64,000 nucleotides of DNA from Streptomyces sp. SID10853 (GTDB taxonomy: Bacteria; Actinomycetota; Actinomycetes; Streptomycetales; Streptomycetaceae). The position numbers and the translations under genes were made by a program. The notes beneath the pieces were generated by a model. The model saw only the letters and a list, made by a program, of their open reading frames with translations, ran no database searches and had not been told where the DNA came from. This document shows, one piece after another, positions 16,848 to 25,075 of this stretch (positions are counted from its first letter, which is position 1; each line of letters opens with the position of its first letter). The stretch covers positions 50,200-114,199 of the forward strand of contig NZ_JAAGLN010000003.1 of the NCBI RefSeq assembly GCF_010548145.1, read 5' to 3'.

Positions 16848-18863
16848 CTAGTCCACCTCCACCACAGCCTGCGCGAACTGCGCCGCATAGAGCCGCGCAT
16901 AAGCCCCGTCCGCAGCGAGCAACTCCTCGTGCGACCCCTGCTCCACGATCGCCCCGCTCTCCATCACCAGGATCACATCCGCGTCCCGGATCGTGGAGAG
17001 CCGGTGTGCGATGACGAAGCTGGTGCGGCCGTGCGCCAGCCGGGCCATCGCCTTCTGGATCAGCACCTCGGTACGGGTGTCGACGGAGCTGGTCGCCTCG
17101 TCGAGCACCAGGATCACCGGATCGGAGAGGAAGGCCCGCGCGATCGTGATCAGCTGCTTCTCGCCCGCGCTCACCCCCGTACCCTCGTCGTCGATGACCG
17201 TGTCGTAGCCCTCGGGAAGCGTGCGGATGAACCGGTCGGCGTGGGCCGCCCTGGCCGCCTCCTCGACCTCCTCGCGGCTGACGGCGCGCGAGGAGCCGTA
17301 CGCGATGTTCTCCGCGATCGTGCCTCCGAAGAGCCAGGTGTCCTGGAGCACCATGCCGATCCCGGAGCGCAGCTCCTCACGCGTCATCCTGGCGATGTCG
17401 GTCCCGTCGAGCGTGATCCGCCCGCCGGTCACCTCGTAGAACCGCATGAGCAGATTGACCAGCGTCGTCTTGCCCGCGCCGGTCGGTCCGACGATCGCGA
17501 CGGTGTGCCCCGGTTCGACCGCGAGCGACAGATCGTCGATGAGCGGCTTGTCGGCCTCGTACCGGAAGGACACCTTCTCCAGCGAGATGCTGCCGCGCGC
17601 GGCCACCGGACGGTCGGCGAGAACGGCTTCGGAGCCCGCACCGGATCCCACACCCGCACCGACACCCGCACCGGATCCCACGCCCGCACCCGCACCGGAC
17701 CCCGCCCCGGCGACCTCACCGTCCGGAGTCTGCTCCTCCGCGTCGAGCAGCTGGAAGATCCGCTCGGCGGACGCCACACCCGACTGCACCAGGTTCGCCA
17801 TCGATGCGACCTGGGTCAGCGGCTGTGAGAACTGCCGCGAGTACTGGATGAACGCCTGCACATCACCGATCGACAGCGTCCCCGAAGCGACCCGCAGCCC
17901 GCCGATGACCGCCACCAGCACATAGTTGAGGTTGGAGACGAACATCATCAGCGGCTGCATGATGCCGCTGTTGAACTGGGCCTTGAACCCGGCCTCGTAC
18001 AGCGCGTCGTTCTGCTCGCGGAACGCCTCGGCCGACTCCTCCTGCCGCCCGAAGATCTTGACCAGGGCGTGCCCGGTGTACATCTCCTCGATATGGGCGT
18101 TGAGCTTGCCCGTGACCTTCCACTGCTGTACGAACTGCGGCTGCGACCGTTTGCCGACGCGCGTGGCCACCAGCACCGAGAGCGGTACGGTCACCAGCGC
18201 GACCAGTGCGAGGATCCAGGAGATCCAGAACATCATCGCCAGCACACCGATGATGGTGAGCAGCGAGTTCATCAGCTGACCCATGGTCTGCTGCATCGTC
18301 TGGCCGATGTTGTCGACGTCGTTGGTCGTCCGGCTGAGCACCTCGCCGCGCTTCGCCTTGTCGAAGTACGACAGCGGCAGCCGCGAGAGCTTCGCCTGGA
18401 TCTCCTCACGCATCCGGTACATGGCCTGGTTGATGATCCGGGCCGCGAGCCGGGTGGTGACGAGCATCAGCAGCCCCGCGCAGGCGAAGGCCGCCAGCGC
18501 GAGCAGCAGGATCTCGCCGACCTGCGAGAAGTCGATGCCCTTGCCCGGGGTGAAGTCCACACCGGAGAGCATGTCGGCCATCGCGCCCTGGCCCTTGGCG
18601 TGCAGGCCCTTCAGCGCCTGCGCCTTGGTCGTGCCTGCGGGCAGCTGTCTCCCGATGATCCCGGCGAAGATCAGGTCGGTCGCCCGGCCCAGGATCTTCG
18701 GTCCGACAACCGAGAGCGCGACGCTGCCGATGACGGCCACCAGCATCGTGAACAGCGCGGCACGGTCCTGCGCCAGCTGCCGCAGCAGCCGCTTGCCCGA
18801 TCCCTTGAAGTCCATGGACTTCTGGGTCGGTCCTGCCATCATGCGTCCACCAGGACCGGCCAT
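16848..18863 (-). CDS. ABC exporter, fused membrane and ATPase domains (half-transporter B)
   Basis: A 671-residue half-transporter: six-helix exporter domain (about 35-370), then an ATPase domain with Walker A GPTGAGKTT (about 457), Walker B VILVLDEATS (about 587) and H-loop VIAHRLS. The signature motif is degenerate (VSAGEKQ instead of LSGGQ), as in one partner of many heterodimeric exporters. The linker between domains is a Gly/Ala/Val/Ser repeat encoded by near-identical short DNA units (17640-17705). Its ATG overlaps the stop of the partner gene by one base (ATGA), so the two are translationally coupled and probably form a heterodimer exporting drugs or lipids. Confidence 0.92.
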   Translation of the reverse strand: MAGPGGRMMAGPTQKSMDFKGSGKRLLRQLAQDRAALFTMLVAVIGSVALSVVGPKILGRATDLIFAGIIGRQLPAGTTKAQALKGLHAKGQGAMADMLSGVDFTPGKGIDFSQVGEILLLALAAFACAGLLMLVTTRLAARIINQAMYRMREEIQAKLSRLPLSYFDKAKRGEVLSRTTNDVDNIGQTMQQTMGQLMNSLLTIIGVLAMMFWISWILALVALVTVPLSVLVATRVGKRSQPQFVQQWKVTGKLNAHIEEMYTGHALVKIFGRQEESAEAFREQNDALYEAGFKAQFNSGIMQPLMMFVSNLNYVLVAVIGGLRVASGTLSIGDVQAFIQYSRQFSQPLTQVASMANLVQSGVASAERIFQLLDAEEQTPDGEVAGAGSGAGAGVGSGAGVGAGVGSGAGSEAVLADRPVAARGSISLEKVSFRYEADKPLIDDLSLAVEPGHTVAIVGPTGAGKTTLVNLLMRFYEVTGGRITLDGTDIARMTREELRSGIGMVLQDTWLFGGTIAENIAYGSSRAVSREEVEEAARAAHADRFIRTLPEGYDTVIDDEGTGVSAGEKQLITIARAFLSDPVILVLDEATSSVDTRTEVLIQKAMARLAHGRTSFVIAHRLSTIRDADVILVMESGAIVEQGSHEELLAADGAYARLYAAQFAQAVVEVD

Positions 18864-20596
18864 CAGGCTGCCTCCGCCTCGGTCAGCTGGGAGAGCACGA
18901 TCTCCCGGTATGTCTCATTTCCGTCCATCAGCTCGTGGTGCCGGCCGGTGCCGACGACCCGGCCCTCGTCCATCACGACGATCCGGTCGGCATCGCGGAT
19001 GGTCGAGACGCGCTGCGCGACGATCACCACGGTCGCCCGGGAGGTCTCGCGCCGCAGCGCGGTCCGCAGCGCCGCGTCGGTGGCGTAGTCCAGCGCCGAG
19101 AACGAGTCGTCGAAGAGGTAGATCTCCGGCTGCTGCACCAGCGTCCTGGCGATCGCCAGCCGCTGCCTCTGCCCGCCGGAGACATTGGTGCCGCCCTGGG
19201 CGATCGGCGCGTTGAGCCCGCCTTCGAGCTTCTCCACGAACCCCTTGGCCTGCGCCACCTCCAGCGCGTGCCACAGCTCATCGTCGGTCGCGTCCGGGTT
19301 CCCGTACCGCAGATTCGTCGCGACGGTCCCGGAGAACAGATACGGCTTCTGCGGCACCAGGGACACGGTCTTCGCCAGCAGTACGGGGTCGAGGTCCCGC
19401 ACATCGCTGCCGTCCACCAGCACCTCGCCGTCCGTGGCGTCGAACAGCCGGGGTACGAGCCCGAGCAGCGTCGACTTCCCGCTGCCGGTCGACCCGATCA
19501 CCGCGGTGGTCTCACCGGGCAGCGCCTCCAGGGCGACCTCGCGCAGTACGGACGCCTCGGCGCCCGGGTACCTGAAACCGGCCCCGCGGATTTCCAGATG
19601 GCCGTGCCTGGCCAGTTCGGTGACGGGCTGCAACGGCGGCACCACGCTGGAGTCGGTGCCCAGCACCTCCTGGATGCGCTCGGCGCAGACCTCGGCGCGC
19701 GGCACCATCATGAACATGAAGGTGGCCATCATCACGGACATCACGATCTGCATCAGATAGGAGAGGAACGCGGTGAGCGCCCCGATCTGCATCGCGCCGC
19801 TGTCGATCCGGTGGGCGCCGAACCAGACCACCGCGATCGACGACACGTTCACCACGGTCATCACCGTCGGGAACATCAGGGCCATCAGCCGCGCGGTCCC
19901 CAGGGACACGTCGGTCAGCTCGGTGTTGGCGCCCTTGAAGCGCTCCTTCTCGTACGCGTCCTTCACGAAGGCGCGGATGACGCGGTTGCCGGTGATCTGC
20001 TCGCGCAGCACCCGGTTCACCGTGTCGAGCCGGACCTGCATCTTCCGGAAGAGCGGCCGCATCCGCCGGACGATCAGGGAGACCAGCACGAGCATGACCG
20101 GGACGACGGCGATCAGTACGAGCGAGAGCGGCACGTCCTGGCCGAGCGCCAGCACGATGGCGCCCACGCACATGATCGGCGCCGAGGCCATCAGGGTGAA
20201 CGACATCAGGACCAGCATCTGGATCTGCTGGACGTCATTCGTCGTCCGCGTGATGAGCGAGGGAGCGCCGAAGTGCCCGACCTCGCGGGCGGAGAAGGAC
20301 TGCACCCGGTCGAACACACCGGCCCGGATGTCCCGGCCGAGCGCGGAGGCGGTCCTGGCGCCGAAGTAGACGGCGCCCATGTTGCAGATCACCTGAACGA
20401 CGCTGATGGCGATCATGAGCCCGCCGAAGCTCAGGATGTAACCCGAGTCGCCCTTCACGACACCGTTGTCGATGATGTCCGCGTTGAGCGTCGGCAGATA
20501 GAGGGTGGCGCAGGTCTGGAACAGCTGAAGCAGTGCCAGCAGAGCCATGGGTTTCTTGTACGGGCGCAAATAGGTCCGCAGGAGTGATATGAGCAC
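18863..20596 (-). CDS. ABC exporter, fused membrane and ATPase domains (half-transporter A)
   Basis: A 577-residue half-transporter: membrane domain at about 10-310 with the family phrase LITRTTNDVQQIQ, then ATPase with Walker A GSTGSGKST (about 369), canonical signature VSGGQRQRL (about 472) and Walker B IYLFDDSFSALD, where the usual catalytic Glu after the Asp is replaced by Asp. So this subunit has the good signature while the partner has the catalytic Glu: together they give one complete and one degenerate ATP site, the pattern of asymmetric heterodimeric exporters. Start GTG 20596. A promoter-like region with an internal palindrome lies about 110 bp upstream. Confidence 0.93.
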   Translation of the reverse strand: MLISLLRTYLRPYKKPMALLALLQLFQTCATLYLPTLNADIIDNGVVKGDSGYILSFGGLMIAISVVQVICNMGAVYFGARTASALGRDIRAGVFDRVQSFSAREVGHFGAPSLITRTTNDVQQIQMLVLMSFTLMASAPIMCVGAIVLALGQDVPLSLVLIAVVPVMLVLVSLIVRRMRPLFRKMQVRLDTVNRVLREQITGNRVIRAFVKDAYEKERFKGANTELTDVSLGTARLMALMFPTVMTVVNVSSIAVVWFGAHRIDSGAMQIGALTAFLSYLMQIVMSVMMATFMFMMVPRAEVCAERIQEVLGTDSSVVPPLQPVTELARHGHLEIRGAGFRYPGAEASVLREVALEALPGETTAVIGSTGSGKSTLLGLVPRLFDATDGEVLVDGSDVRDLDPVLLAKTVSLVPQKPYLFSGTVATNLRYGNPDATDDELWHALEVAQAKGFVEKLEGGLNAPIAQGGTNVSGGQRQRLAIARTLVQQPEIYLFDDSFSALDYATDAALRTALRRETSRATVVIVAQRVSTIRDADRIVVMDEGRVVGTGRHHELMDGNETYREIVLSQLTEAEAA

Positions 20597-20702
20597 GTGC
20601 AGTCTCTCGGTTCGGCGGTCCGGCGGGGCTTCCGGCAGGGCAGGGCAGGACGAGGCGGGGACGGTGTCCGGCCGTCCCAGTTTCCGGTACCGCGCAACCT
20701 GA

Positions 20703-20732
20703 TACGAACGGTTTTCCTCAAACCGAGGTCAA
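20703..20732 (-). promoter_or_regulatory. Putative promoter with operator-like palindrome for the ABC pair
   Basis: On the minus strand TTGACC (20732-20727) could be a -35 box with TTCGTA 18 bp further as a weak -10. Between them sits a perfect inverted repeat CGGTTT-GAGGA-AAACCG (20709-20725), placed where a repressor would block polymerase. MarR- or TetR-type control of a drug exporter would fit; no such regulator gene is adjacent. Confidence 0.45.
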
Positions 20733-20923
20733 GAAGGCAGCAGCCAGGACGGCACACGCCCAGCCCACCCCGGAACGGCGCACTCCGGGACTACGTACTC
20801 AGGGAAGGGGCGCACCCAGGGACGGCGCACGAATGGTGTCACCCAGTCCGGCGCACCGGGGAACGCCGCACACCGCGAAGCGAAACGGCGCACTGTACGG
20901 AACGATGCCCCACGACCGACGCC

Positions 20924-20979
20924 CCAGGACCGACGCCCCACGACCCCCGCCCCAGGACCGACGCCCCACGACCCCCGCC
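20924..20979. repeat. 28-bp direct repeat, two copies
   Basis: Two perfect head-to-tail copies of a C-rich 28-bp unit starting CCAGGACCGACG. The whole gap 20597-21008 (412 bp) between the ABC operon promoter and the kinase gene end is otherwise low-complexity C/A-rich sequence with no supported gene. Confidence 0.8.
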
Positions 20980-21008
20980 CCCGTCCCACAAGACGGGCGC
21001 CCCATGGC

Positions 21009-22502
21009 TCAGGACGGCGGCGTGCCGAAGGCTCCCGGGTGGATCTGGTCACGGGTGGCCGCGTACTGCTGGCGTACGGCCTGCCCCACCGCGAGGTCGT
21101 CGCCCGGTTCGAGTATCCGCGCGGCCGCACCCTGCCAGGCGGGCGGGGTCTGCGGATCCAGCGTGCCCTCGGACACCCCGAGCGCCCAGGCCGCCTGCCG
21201 GGCCGCACCGACCGCCGCGTAGTCGGCGGGCTGCGGGACGACCACCTGCGCCCCGAAGATGCCGGGGGCGGCCGCCTGGACGGCGGGCAGTTCGGCGGCG
21301 GCGCCCAGCAGGAACACCCGGCGCACCTCCACTCCGCGGTCCCGCAGTACGTCCATCGCGTCCGCCAGCGAGCAGAGCATGCCCTCGAAGGCCGCCCGCG
21401 CCACATGCTCGCGCTTCATCGACTCGCGCCGCAGCCCGGACAGCGAGCCCGCGGTGTGCGGCAGCTGCGGAGTGCGCTCGCCCTCCAGATACGGCAGGAG
21501 CACAACGCCGGACGCACCGGGCGTGGAGGTCAGCGCGAGCGCCGACAGGGACTCCAGATCCTCGGCGCCCAGCAGTTCGGCGGTGCCGCGCAGCGCCCGT
21601 ACGGCATTGAGCGTGTGCACCACCGGCAGATGCATCCCGGTGGCGTCGGCGAACGAGGTGATCATCCCGGACGGGTCGGACAGCGCCTCGTGGTGCACGG
21701 CCATCACCGAACCCGAAGCGCCGAGCGACACGACCACATCGCCGACGGAGACCCCGAGCCCGAAGGCCGCGGCCATCGTCTCGCCGGTGCCGGCCGAGAT
21801 CAGCAGCCCCTCGGGTGTGGTCCCCGCGGAGTCGGACGGGCCGAGCACCTCGGGCAGCGCCGCCGCGTGCCCGAGAGCCAGCTCGACCAGGTCGGGGCGG
21901 TAGGCGCCGGTCGCGGCCGACCAGTAGCCGGTGCCCGAAGCGGCGCCGCGGTCGGTGATCCGCCGGGCGGGCCGCCCGAGCAGCTGCCACACGAGCCAGT
22001 CGTGCGGCTGGAGCAGCGCGGCGATCTTCGCGGCGGCCTCGGGTTCCTGCCGTACCAGCCAGCGCAGCTTCGACACCGGCTGCGCGGCCTGCGGTACGGA
22101 GCCCACGGCCTCGGCCCACGCGGACCGGCCGCCGAGCGAGTCGATCAGATCCGCTGCGGCGACCTGTGCCCGCCTGTCATTGCCGATCAGCGCGGGCCGT
22201 ACGAGATTGCCCTGCCGGTCCAGCGGCACCAGGCCGTGCTGCTGGGCGGACACGCCAATGGCCTGCACGCCCTCCAGCAGCCCGCCGGACGCCGCCTCGC
22301 CGAGTGAGAGCAGCCAGCTCTGCGGATCGACTTCGTACTTGTTGGCCTCACCGGCCTGACGGGCGTCCTCACCCGGCTCACCCGCCGCGCTCGTCGGCGG
22401 ATGGGGCGCATACCCCTGGCGCAGCACGGCACCTGTGTCCGTGTCGCACACGACGATGCGCGTGAAGGCGGCTGAGCTGTCAAGACCGGCGACTATCCCC
22501 AT
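21009..22502 (-). CDS. FGGY-family carbohydrate kinase (xylulokinase-like)
   Basis: A 497-residue sugar kinase of the FGGY/xylulokinase group. The N-terminal ATPase-fold start GIVAGLDSSAAFTRIVVCD, the sugar-side phrase GVSAQQHGLVPLD, and the C-terminal GASGSVMAVHHEAL and LLGAAAELPAVQAAAPGIFG are recognisable. It should phosphorylate a pentulose-like sugar with ATP. Start ATG 22502 is chosen because the family begins with this MGIVAGLDSS; a longer frame to 22580 has no support. It is not next to a sugar transporter, so the true substrate is open. Confidence 0.88.
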   Translation of the reverse strand: MGIVAGLDSSAAFTRIVVCDTDTGAVLRQGYAPHPPTSAAGEPGEDARQAGEANKYEVDPQSWLLSLGEAASGGLLEGVQAIGVSAQQHGLVPLDRQGNLVRPALIGNDRRAQVAAADLIDSLGGRSAWAEAVGSVPQAAQPVSKLRWLVRQEPEAAAKIAALLQPHDWLVWQLLGRPARRITDRGAASGTGYWSAATGAYRPDLVELALGHAAALPEVLGPSDSAGTTPEGLLISAGTGETMAAAFGLGVSVGDVVVSLGASGSVMAVHHEALSDPSGMITSFADATGMHLPVVHTLNAVRALRGTAELLGAEDLESLSALALTSTPGASGVVLLPYLEGERTPQLPHTAGSLSGLRRESMKREHVARAAFEGMLCSLADAMDVLRDRGVEVRRVFLLGAAAELPAVQAAAPGIFGAQVVVPQPADYAAVGAARQAAWALGVSEGTLDPQTPPAWQGAAARILEPGDDLAVGQAVRQQYAATRDQIHPGAFGTPPS

Positions 22503-22542
22503 ACGGCCCGATTGTGCCGTACGGGTGCCGCCGGTGGTGACG

Positions 22543-22842
22543 TCAGGTGTTGGTGGTGCCCCAGTCGTCCTCGACCGCACCGTTCCGGTCCCGCAGCGAG
22601 CGGACCCGGTGGGCCATCGCGTCGGGCATCCTGTCGCCCATCTTCTCGCTCACGGTGTGGAGCGCCTTGCCCGCGACATCCCGCCCGTTCTGCGCGGCGG
22701 CCTCGGCCGCGTTGCGCACGGCCGGATTCTCCGCGACCTGACGGGCGGACTTCTTCAACTGCTCGTAACGCTCCCGACCGGCACGTGTGCCGATCACATA
22801 ACCGAGAGCGAGTCCCACGACGAACGTCAGCTTGTACCGCAT
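22543..22842 (-). CDS. Small YtxH-like membrane protein
   Basis: A 99-residue protein with one N-terminal membrane helix (KLTFVVGLALGYVIG, residues 4-18) followed by TRAGRERYEQLKKSARQ and an Ala/Arg-rich amphipathic, probably coiled, cytoplasmic segment. This architecture is the YtxH/DUF-type envelope-stress-associated family common in Streptomyces; exact function is unknown. Start ATG 22842 follows a GGAAGG ribosome site. It ends 40 bp upstream of the kinase start on the same strand and may share its transcript. Confidence 0.8.
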   Translation of the reverse strand: MRYKLTFVVGLALGYVIGTRAGRERYEQLKKSARQVAENPAVRNAAEAAAQNGRDVAGKALHTVSEKMGDRMPDAMAHRVRSLRDRNGAVEDDWGTTNT

Positions 22843-23009
22843 GGCTGCCTTCCCTTGTGCCGGTGCTTCCCGCCTACCCGGCCGGCGCGTGATCACCCGG
22901 GGCGGAACCGATTGGCGGAGCACCCCCCTGCTTGCGCTAATGTATGTGTCGCAGCGAGCACACGCCCCCCGGGAAGGCTTCGGTGGGTACGTTCGGTGCA
23001 CAGCAGCAA

Positions 23010-23082
23010 TCCCCTGTAGCTCAATTGGCAGAGCAGCCGGCTGTTAACCGGCAGGTTACTGGTTCGAGTCCAGTCGGGGGAG
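23010..23082 (+). tRNA. tRNA-Asn (GTT)
   Basis: Full 73-nt cloverleaf: acceptor TCCCCTG pairs with CGGGGGA, anticodon loop CTGTTAA with GTT, T-arm GGTTCGAGTCC, discriminator G. No encoded CCA. First of two almost identical copies only 5 bp apart, clearly co-transcribed. Confidence 0.97.
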
Positions 23083-23087
23083 CGCGG

Positions 23088-23160
23088 TCCCCTGTAGCTC
23101 AATTGGCAGAGCATTCGGCTGTTAACCGGAGGGTTACTGGTTCGAGTCCAGTCGGGGGAG
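23088..23160 (+). tRNA. tRNA-Asn (GTT), second copy
   Basis: Same as the previous copy except in the anticodon stem and variable region (ATTCGG/CCGGAGG against GCCGG/CCGGCAGG). Its 5' anticodon stem has one mismatch-like change, so the first copy may be the better folder. Confidence 0.96.
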
Positions 23161-23173
23161 CACATGACGGAAG

Positions 23174-23195
23174 AGGGCCCTCAGGGGCCCTTTTT
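23174..23195 (+). terminator. Rho-independent terminator of the tRNA-Asn pair
   Basis: Stem AGGGCCC, loop TCAG, stem GGGCCCT followed by a run of five T. Fourteen bases after the second tRNA. Confidence 0.88.
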
Positions 23196-23308
23196 CGTGC
23201 TGTTTTCCGCCGGGGTGGAACCGTCCTGACCTTGGCGCAGTCCTCATGGTCGAGCGATGCCGACCATCCGAGGCAGGAGATCGTATGAGCGGCTATGCTG
23301 CGGCAGAC

Positions 23309-23330
23309 GGCGCGTACACGTGTACGCGCC
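23309..23330. promoter_or_regulatory. Perfect 22-bp palindrome just upstream of a tRNA gene
   Basis: Arms GGCGCGTACAC and GTGTACGCGCC abut with no loop, 10 bp before the tRNA at 23341. A hairpin without loop is poor, so a dimeric protein-binding site is more likely than an RNA structure. Function unknown. Confidence 0.6.
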
Positions 23331-23340
23331 ACGCCGTAAT

Positions 23341-23414
23341 GGGGCGGTAGCTCAGCCGGTTAGAGCAGCGGACTCATAATCCGTCGGCCGTGGGTTCGAG
23401 TCCCACCCGCCCCA
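23341..23414 (+). tRNA. tRNA with CAT anticodon (elongator Met or lysidine-modified Ile2)
   Basis: A 74-nt cloverleaf: acceptor GGGGCGG with CCGCCCC, D-loop AGCCGGTTA, anticodon stem GCGGA/TCCGT with loop CTCATAA, T-arm GTGGGTTCGAGTCCCAC, discriminator A. CAT tRNAs in bacteria are initiator Met, elongator Met or Ile2 (C34 changed to lysidine by TilS). The fully paired acceptor end argues against initiator. I cannot separate Met from Ile2 by eye. Confidence 0.93.
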
Positions 23415-23423
23415 CTTGAAGCC

Positions 23424-23448
23424 CAGGTAGAAGAACCGTTTCTACCTG
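23424..23448 (+). terminator. First hairpin after the CAT tRNA
   Basis: CAGGTAGAA, 7-nt loop, TTCTACCTG: a 9-bp stem starting 9 bp after the tRNA. No T-run; likely acts with the stronger hairpin next to it. Confidence 0.6.
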
Positions 23449-23453
23449 CGGAA

Positions 23454-23503
23454 ACGTGTGAAGGGGGCCCGCCACACCAGTGTGGCGGGCCCCCTTCACA
23501 CGT
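23454..23503. terminator. Very strong 24-bp stem-loop, probable bidirectional terminator
   Basis: Two perfectly complementary 24-nt arms (starting ACGTGTGAAGGGGGCCC) with a 2-nt CA centre. It closes the tRNA transcript and shields it from the decayed island that follows. Confidence 0.85.
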
Positions 23504-23643
23504 CCGGAGCAAGATCCAGTGGACACGTAGTGGACGCGGGGACGATCCAGTGGACCGGAGCGCCCTTACGACGCCTTGCGACGCCCGTTCGGAGCCCTGC
23601 GGGTGGTGCGGGATGTTGCCGGAGGCAGGCCGGTCGGCAGCGC

Positions 23644-23865
23644 TCAGCCGTCCGCGCTCGGCGACTTGGATCGGGCGATCGTGAAGCGCGTGAGTGAGAA
23701 GTCGGCTCGCTGTTCCTCCGCGTAGCGGTCGTTGAAGTTCTCCACCCGGACCAGCTCCAGTTCGTTCGCCGCGCAGTGGTCCCGTATTCACTTCACCGCT
23801 GCGTTGGCGGCGTCGTCCTGGCCCCGGCCGGACAGGGTGATCATGCCGGGGAGATCGGTGCCCGA
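23644..23865 (-). pseudogene. C-terminal fragment of an unidentified protein with internal stop
   Basis: Reading the minus strand gives a protein-like stretch GTDLPGMITLSGRGQDDAA..., a TGA, then IRDHCAANELELVRVENFND and ...RADFSLTRFTIARSKSP before the final stop. The sense quality on both sides of the TGA, in one frame, suggests a single mutated gene. I do not recognise the family. It is joined directly to the next fragment, which looks like a deletion junction near 23865. Confidence 0.5.
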
Positions 23866-24255
23866 CTGCTGCCGTGAGCGTATGCGCGGAAGGGGCCGTG
23901 CTCGATGACTCTCTCGTACAGCGCCGACGTTCGAGAGAGCGACACGGCTGCGGGGAGCGAGCCCAGGTGGAAGCAGATAGCCGAGAGCAGTGAAGCTGCT
24001 TGGCCTGCCGCGAGGTATCCACGTGTGCGTTGGCGGGGTGCCTGCGTTTTCTCAAGCAAGGACTGCGCAATCTCCAGCAGTTCCTTCGACCGGCGGTATA
24101 CCTCCAAGGGAGGGGGCGGTTGTACGCGCGGGCCAGGTTCAAGGCGTCGTCGTCCAGTTGGTCGAGCGTCATGTCCGGCAGGTTGAGGGAAGCGGCATCA
24201 CCGGCGTGTGCGGCGGCATCCCGAGCAGCCTGCTCGTACGCGCGTCCATGGCGGG
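23866..24255 (-). pseudogene. Remnant of an XRE/TPR-type regulator
   Basis: Fragment of the C-terminal helical-repeat part of Streptomyces helix-turn-helix regulators: AARDAAAHAGDAASLNLPDM, then DQLDDDALNLARAYNRPLP, a -1 frameshift near 24112, then EVYRRSKELLEIAQSLLEKT and the TPR-like HLGSLPAAVSLSRTSALYER. The DNA-binding N-terminus is missing. Such genes are often found next to ATP-binding (RsbW-like) genes in accessory regions, and such a remnant does lie upstream. Confidence 0.6.
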
Positions 24256-24544
24256 TGGTCCTTCCAGCCGAACCCGAACAAGGTCAGGGCATCGCAGCCG
24301 ACGACGATTCCCCTCAGCCCACTATTGCCCAACTTGGCACAGACGTAGCGATCTTGAGTGAAGTGGGGTCCAGGTGACATGTCGGTGATACCTGCATCAT
24401 TCGCTGGCAGTCGAGGTGGTACCTGTCGCGACATGGTGATCGCTATCCAGTAGCGGAAGCCTTGATCTCCCCTTTGACGGCCTGCATTCGAGGTCTCGCC
24501 GGGACGGCGCAAGTCGGCGCATTGGGGACTCAATGTAGGGATCT

Positions 24545-24703
24545 TGGAGGAGCGTCGTGGCCGTCATGGCAGAGGCAGGCACGCAGGACTACCAGCAAGA
24601 GCTCGTCGCAGATCCGCAGTACTCGGGCGCATTCGCCGGATCACCACCGCGCTCGTGCAGTACTGGGCTGGCCCGAATTAAGCGTATGCGTTGATGAGGG
24701 ATA
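24545..24703 (+). pseudogene. Remnant of an RsbW-like ATP-binding protein gene
   Basis: Behind a GGAGGAG ribosome site the reading MAEAGTQDYQQELVADPQYS is followed, after a frameshift near 24627, by IRRITTALVQYWAG and PELSVCVDEG. This arrangement (short N-terminus, RRI...VQYW, then the CVDE helix) is that of the N-terminal part of Streptomyces histidine-kinase-like ATPases. The ATP-binding N and G boxes are gone. Call rests on pattern memory only. Confidence 0.45.
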
Positions 24704-24929
24704 GCCGAGCCCAGCTGCTGAGGCGGGATGGATCGATGAAGGTATCCGCTTTGCGTGGCTGCTCGACCCGGCAACTAGCCTGCTGGCCGTGCGCCTTCGT
24801 GCTCAAGAAGGCGTCTGCATATCCTGTGAGGCGGCCTGGAGAACGGCCCGAGTGACCCACCATCCCGACGATATGGTCTACCGGTGCCAAGAACATCTCG
24901 CTGAGGACACACCCGACGCATTTCAGTAG
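24704..24929 (+). pseudogene. Unidentified cysteine-containing ORF fragment
   Basis: An open frame without a good start reads WIDEGIRFAWLLDPATSLLA, then a cysteine-bearing segment (CISCEAAW...YRCQEHL) and ends at TAG 24927. Sense quality is good and the CxxC with a later Cys could be a zinc knuckle. It follows the ATP-binding remnant and may be a fused or cut gene. No family recognised. Confidence 0.35.
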
Positions 24930-25075
24930 AGATCCTCGCCAACGGAGCACGGTCATGACGAGATCCGCCTGTTCAAAGCTGCCACCGTCACCCACGGCCT
25001 CGATTTCCCCACACCATCCCCTGGAAGCCTGGACCGCTCAAGTCGGGCAGAGTCATGGAACGACGTCGCCCTGGG

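Noticed and set aside
22893..23165. Short frames reading through the tRNA genes (repeated PVNSRLLCQLSYRG-type peptide)
   Set aside because: They are translations of the tRNA sequences themselves.
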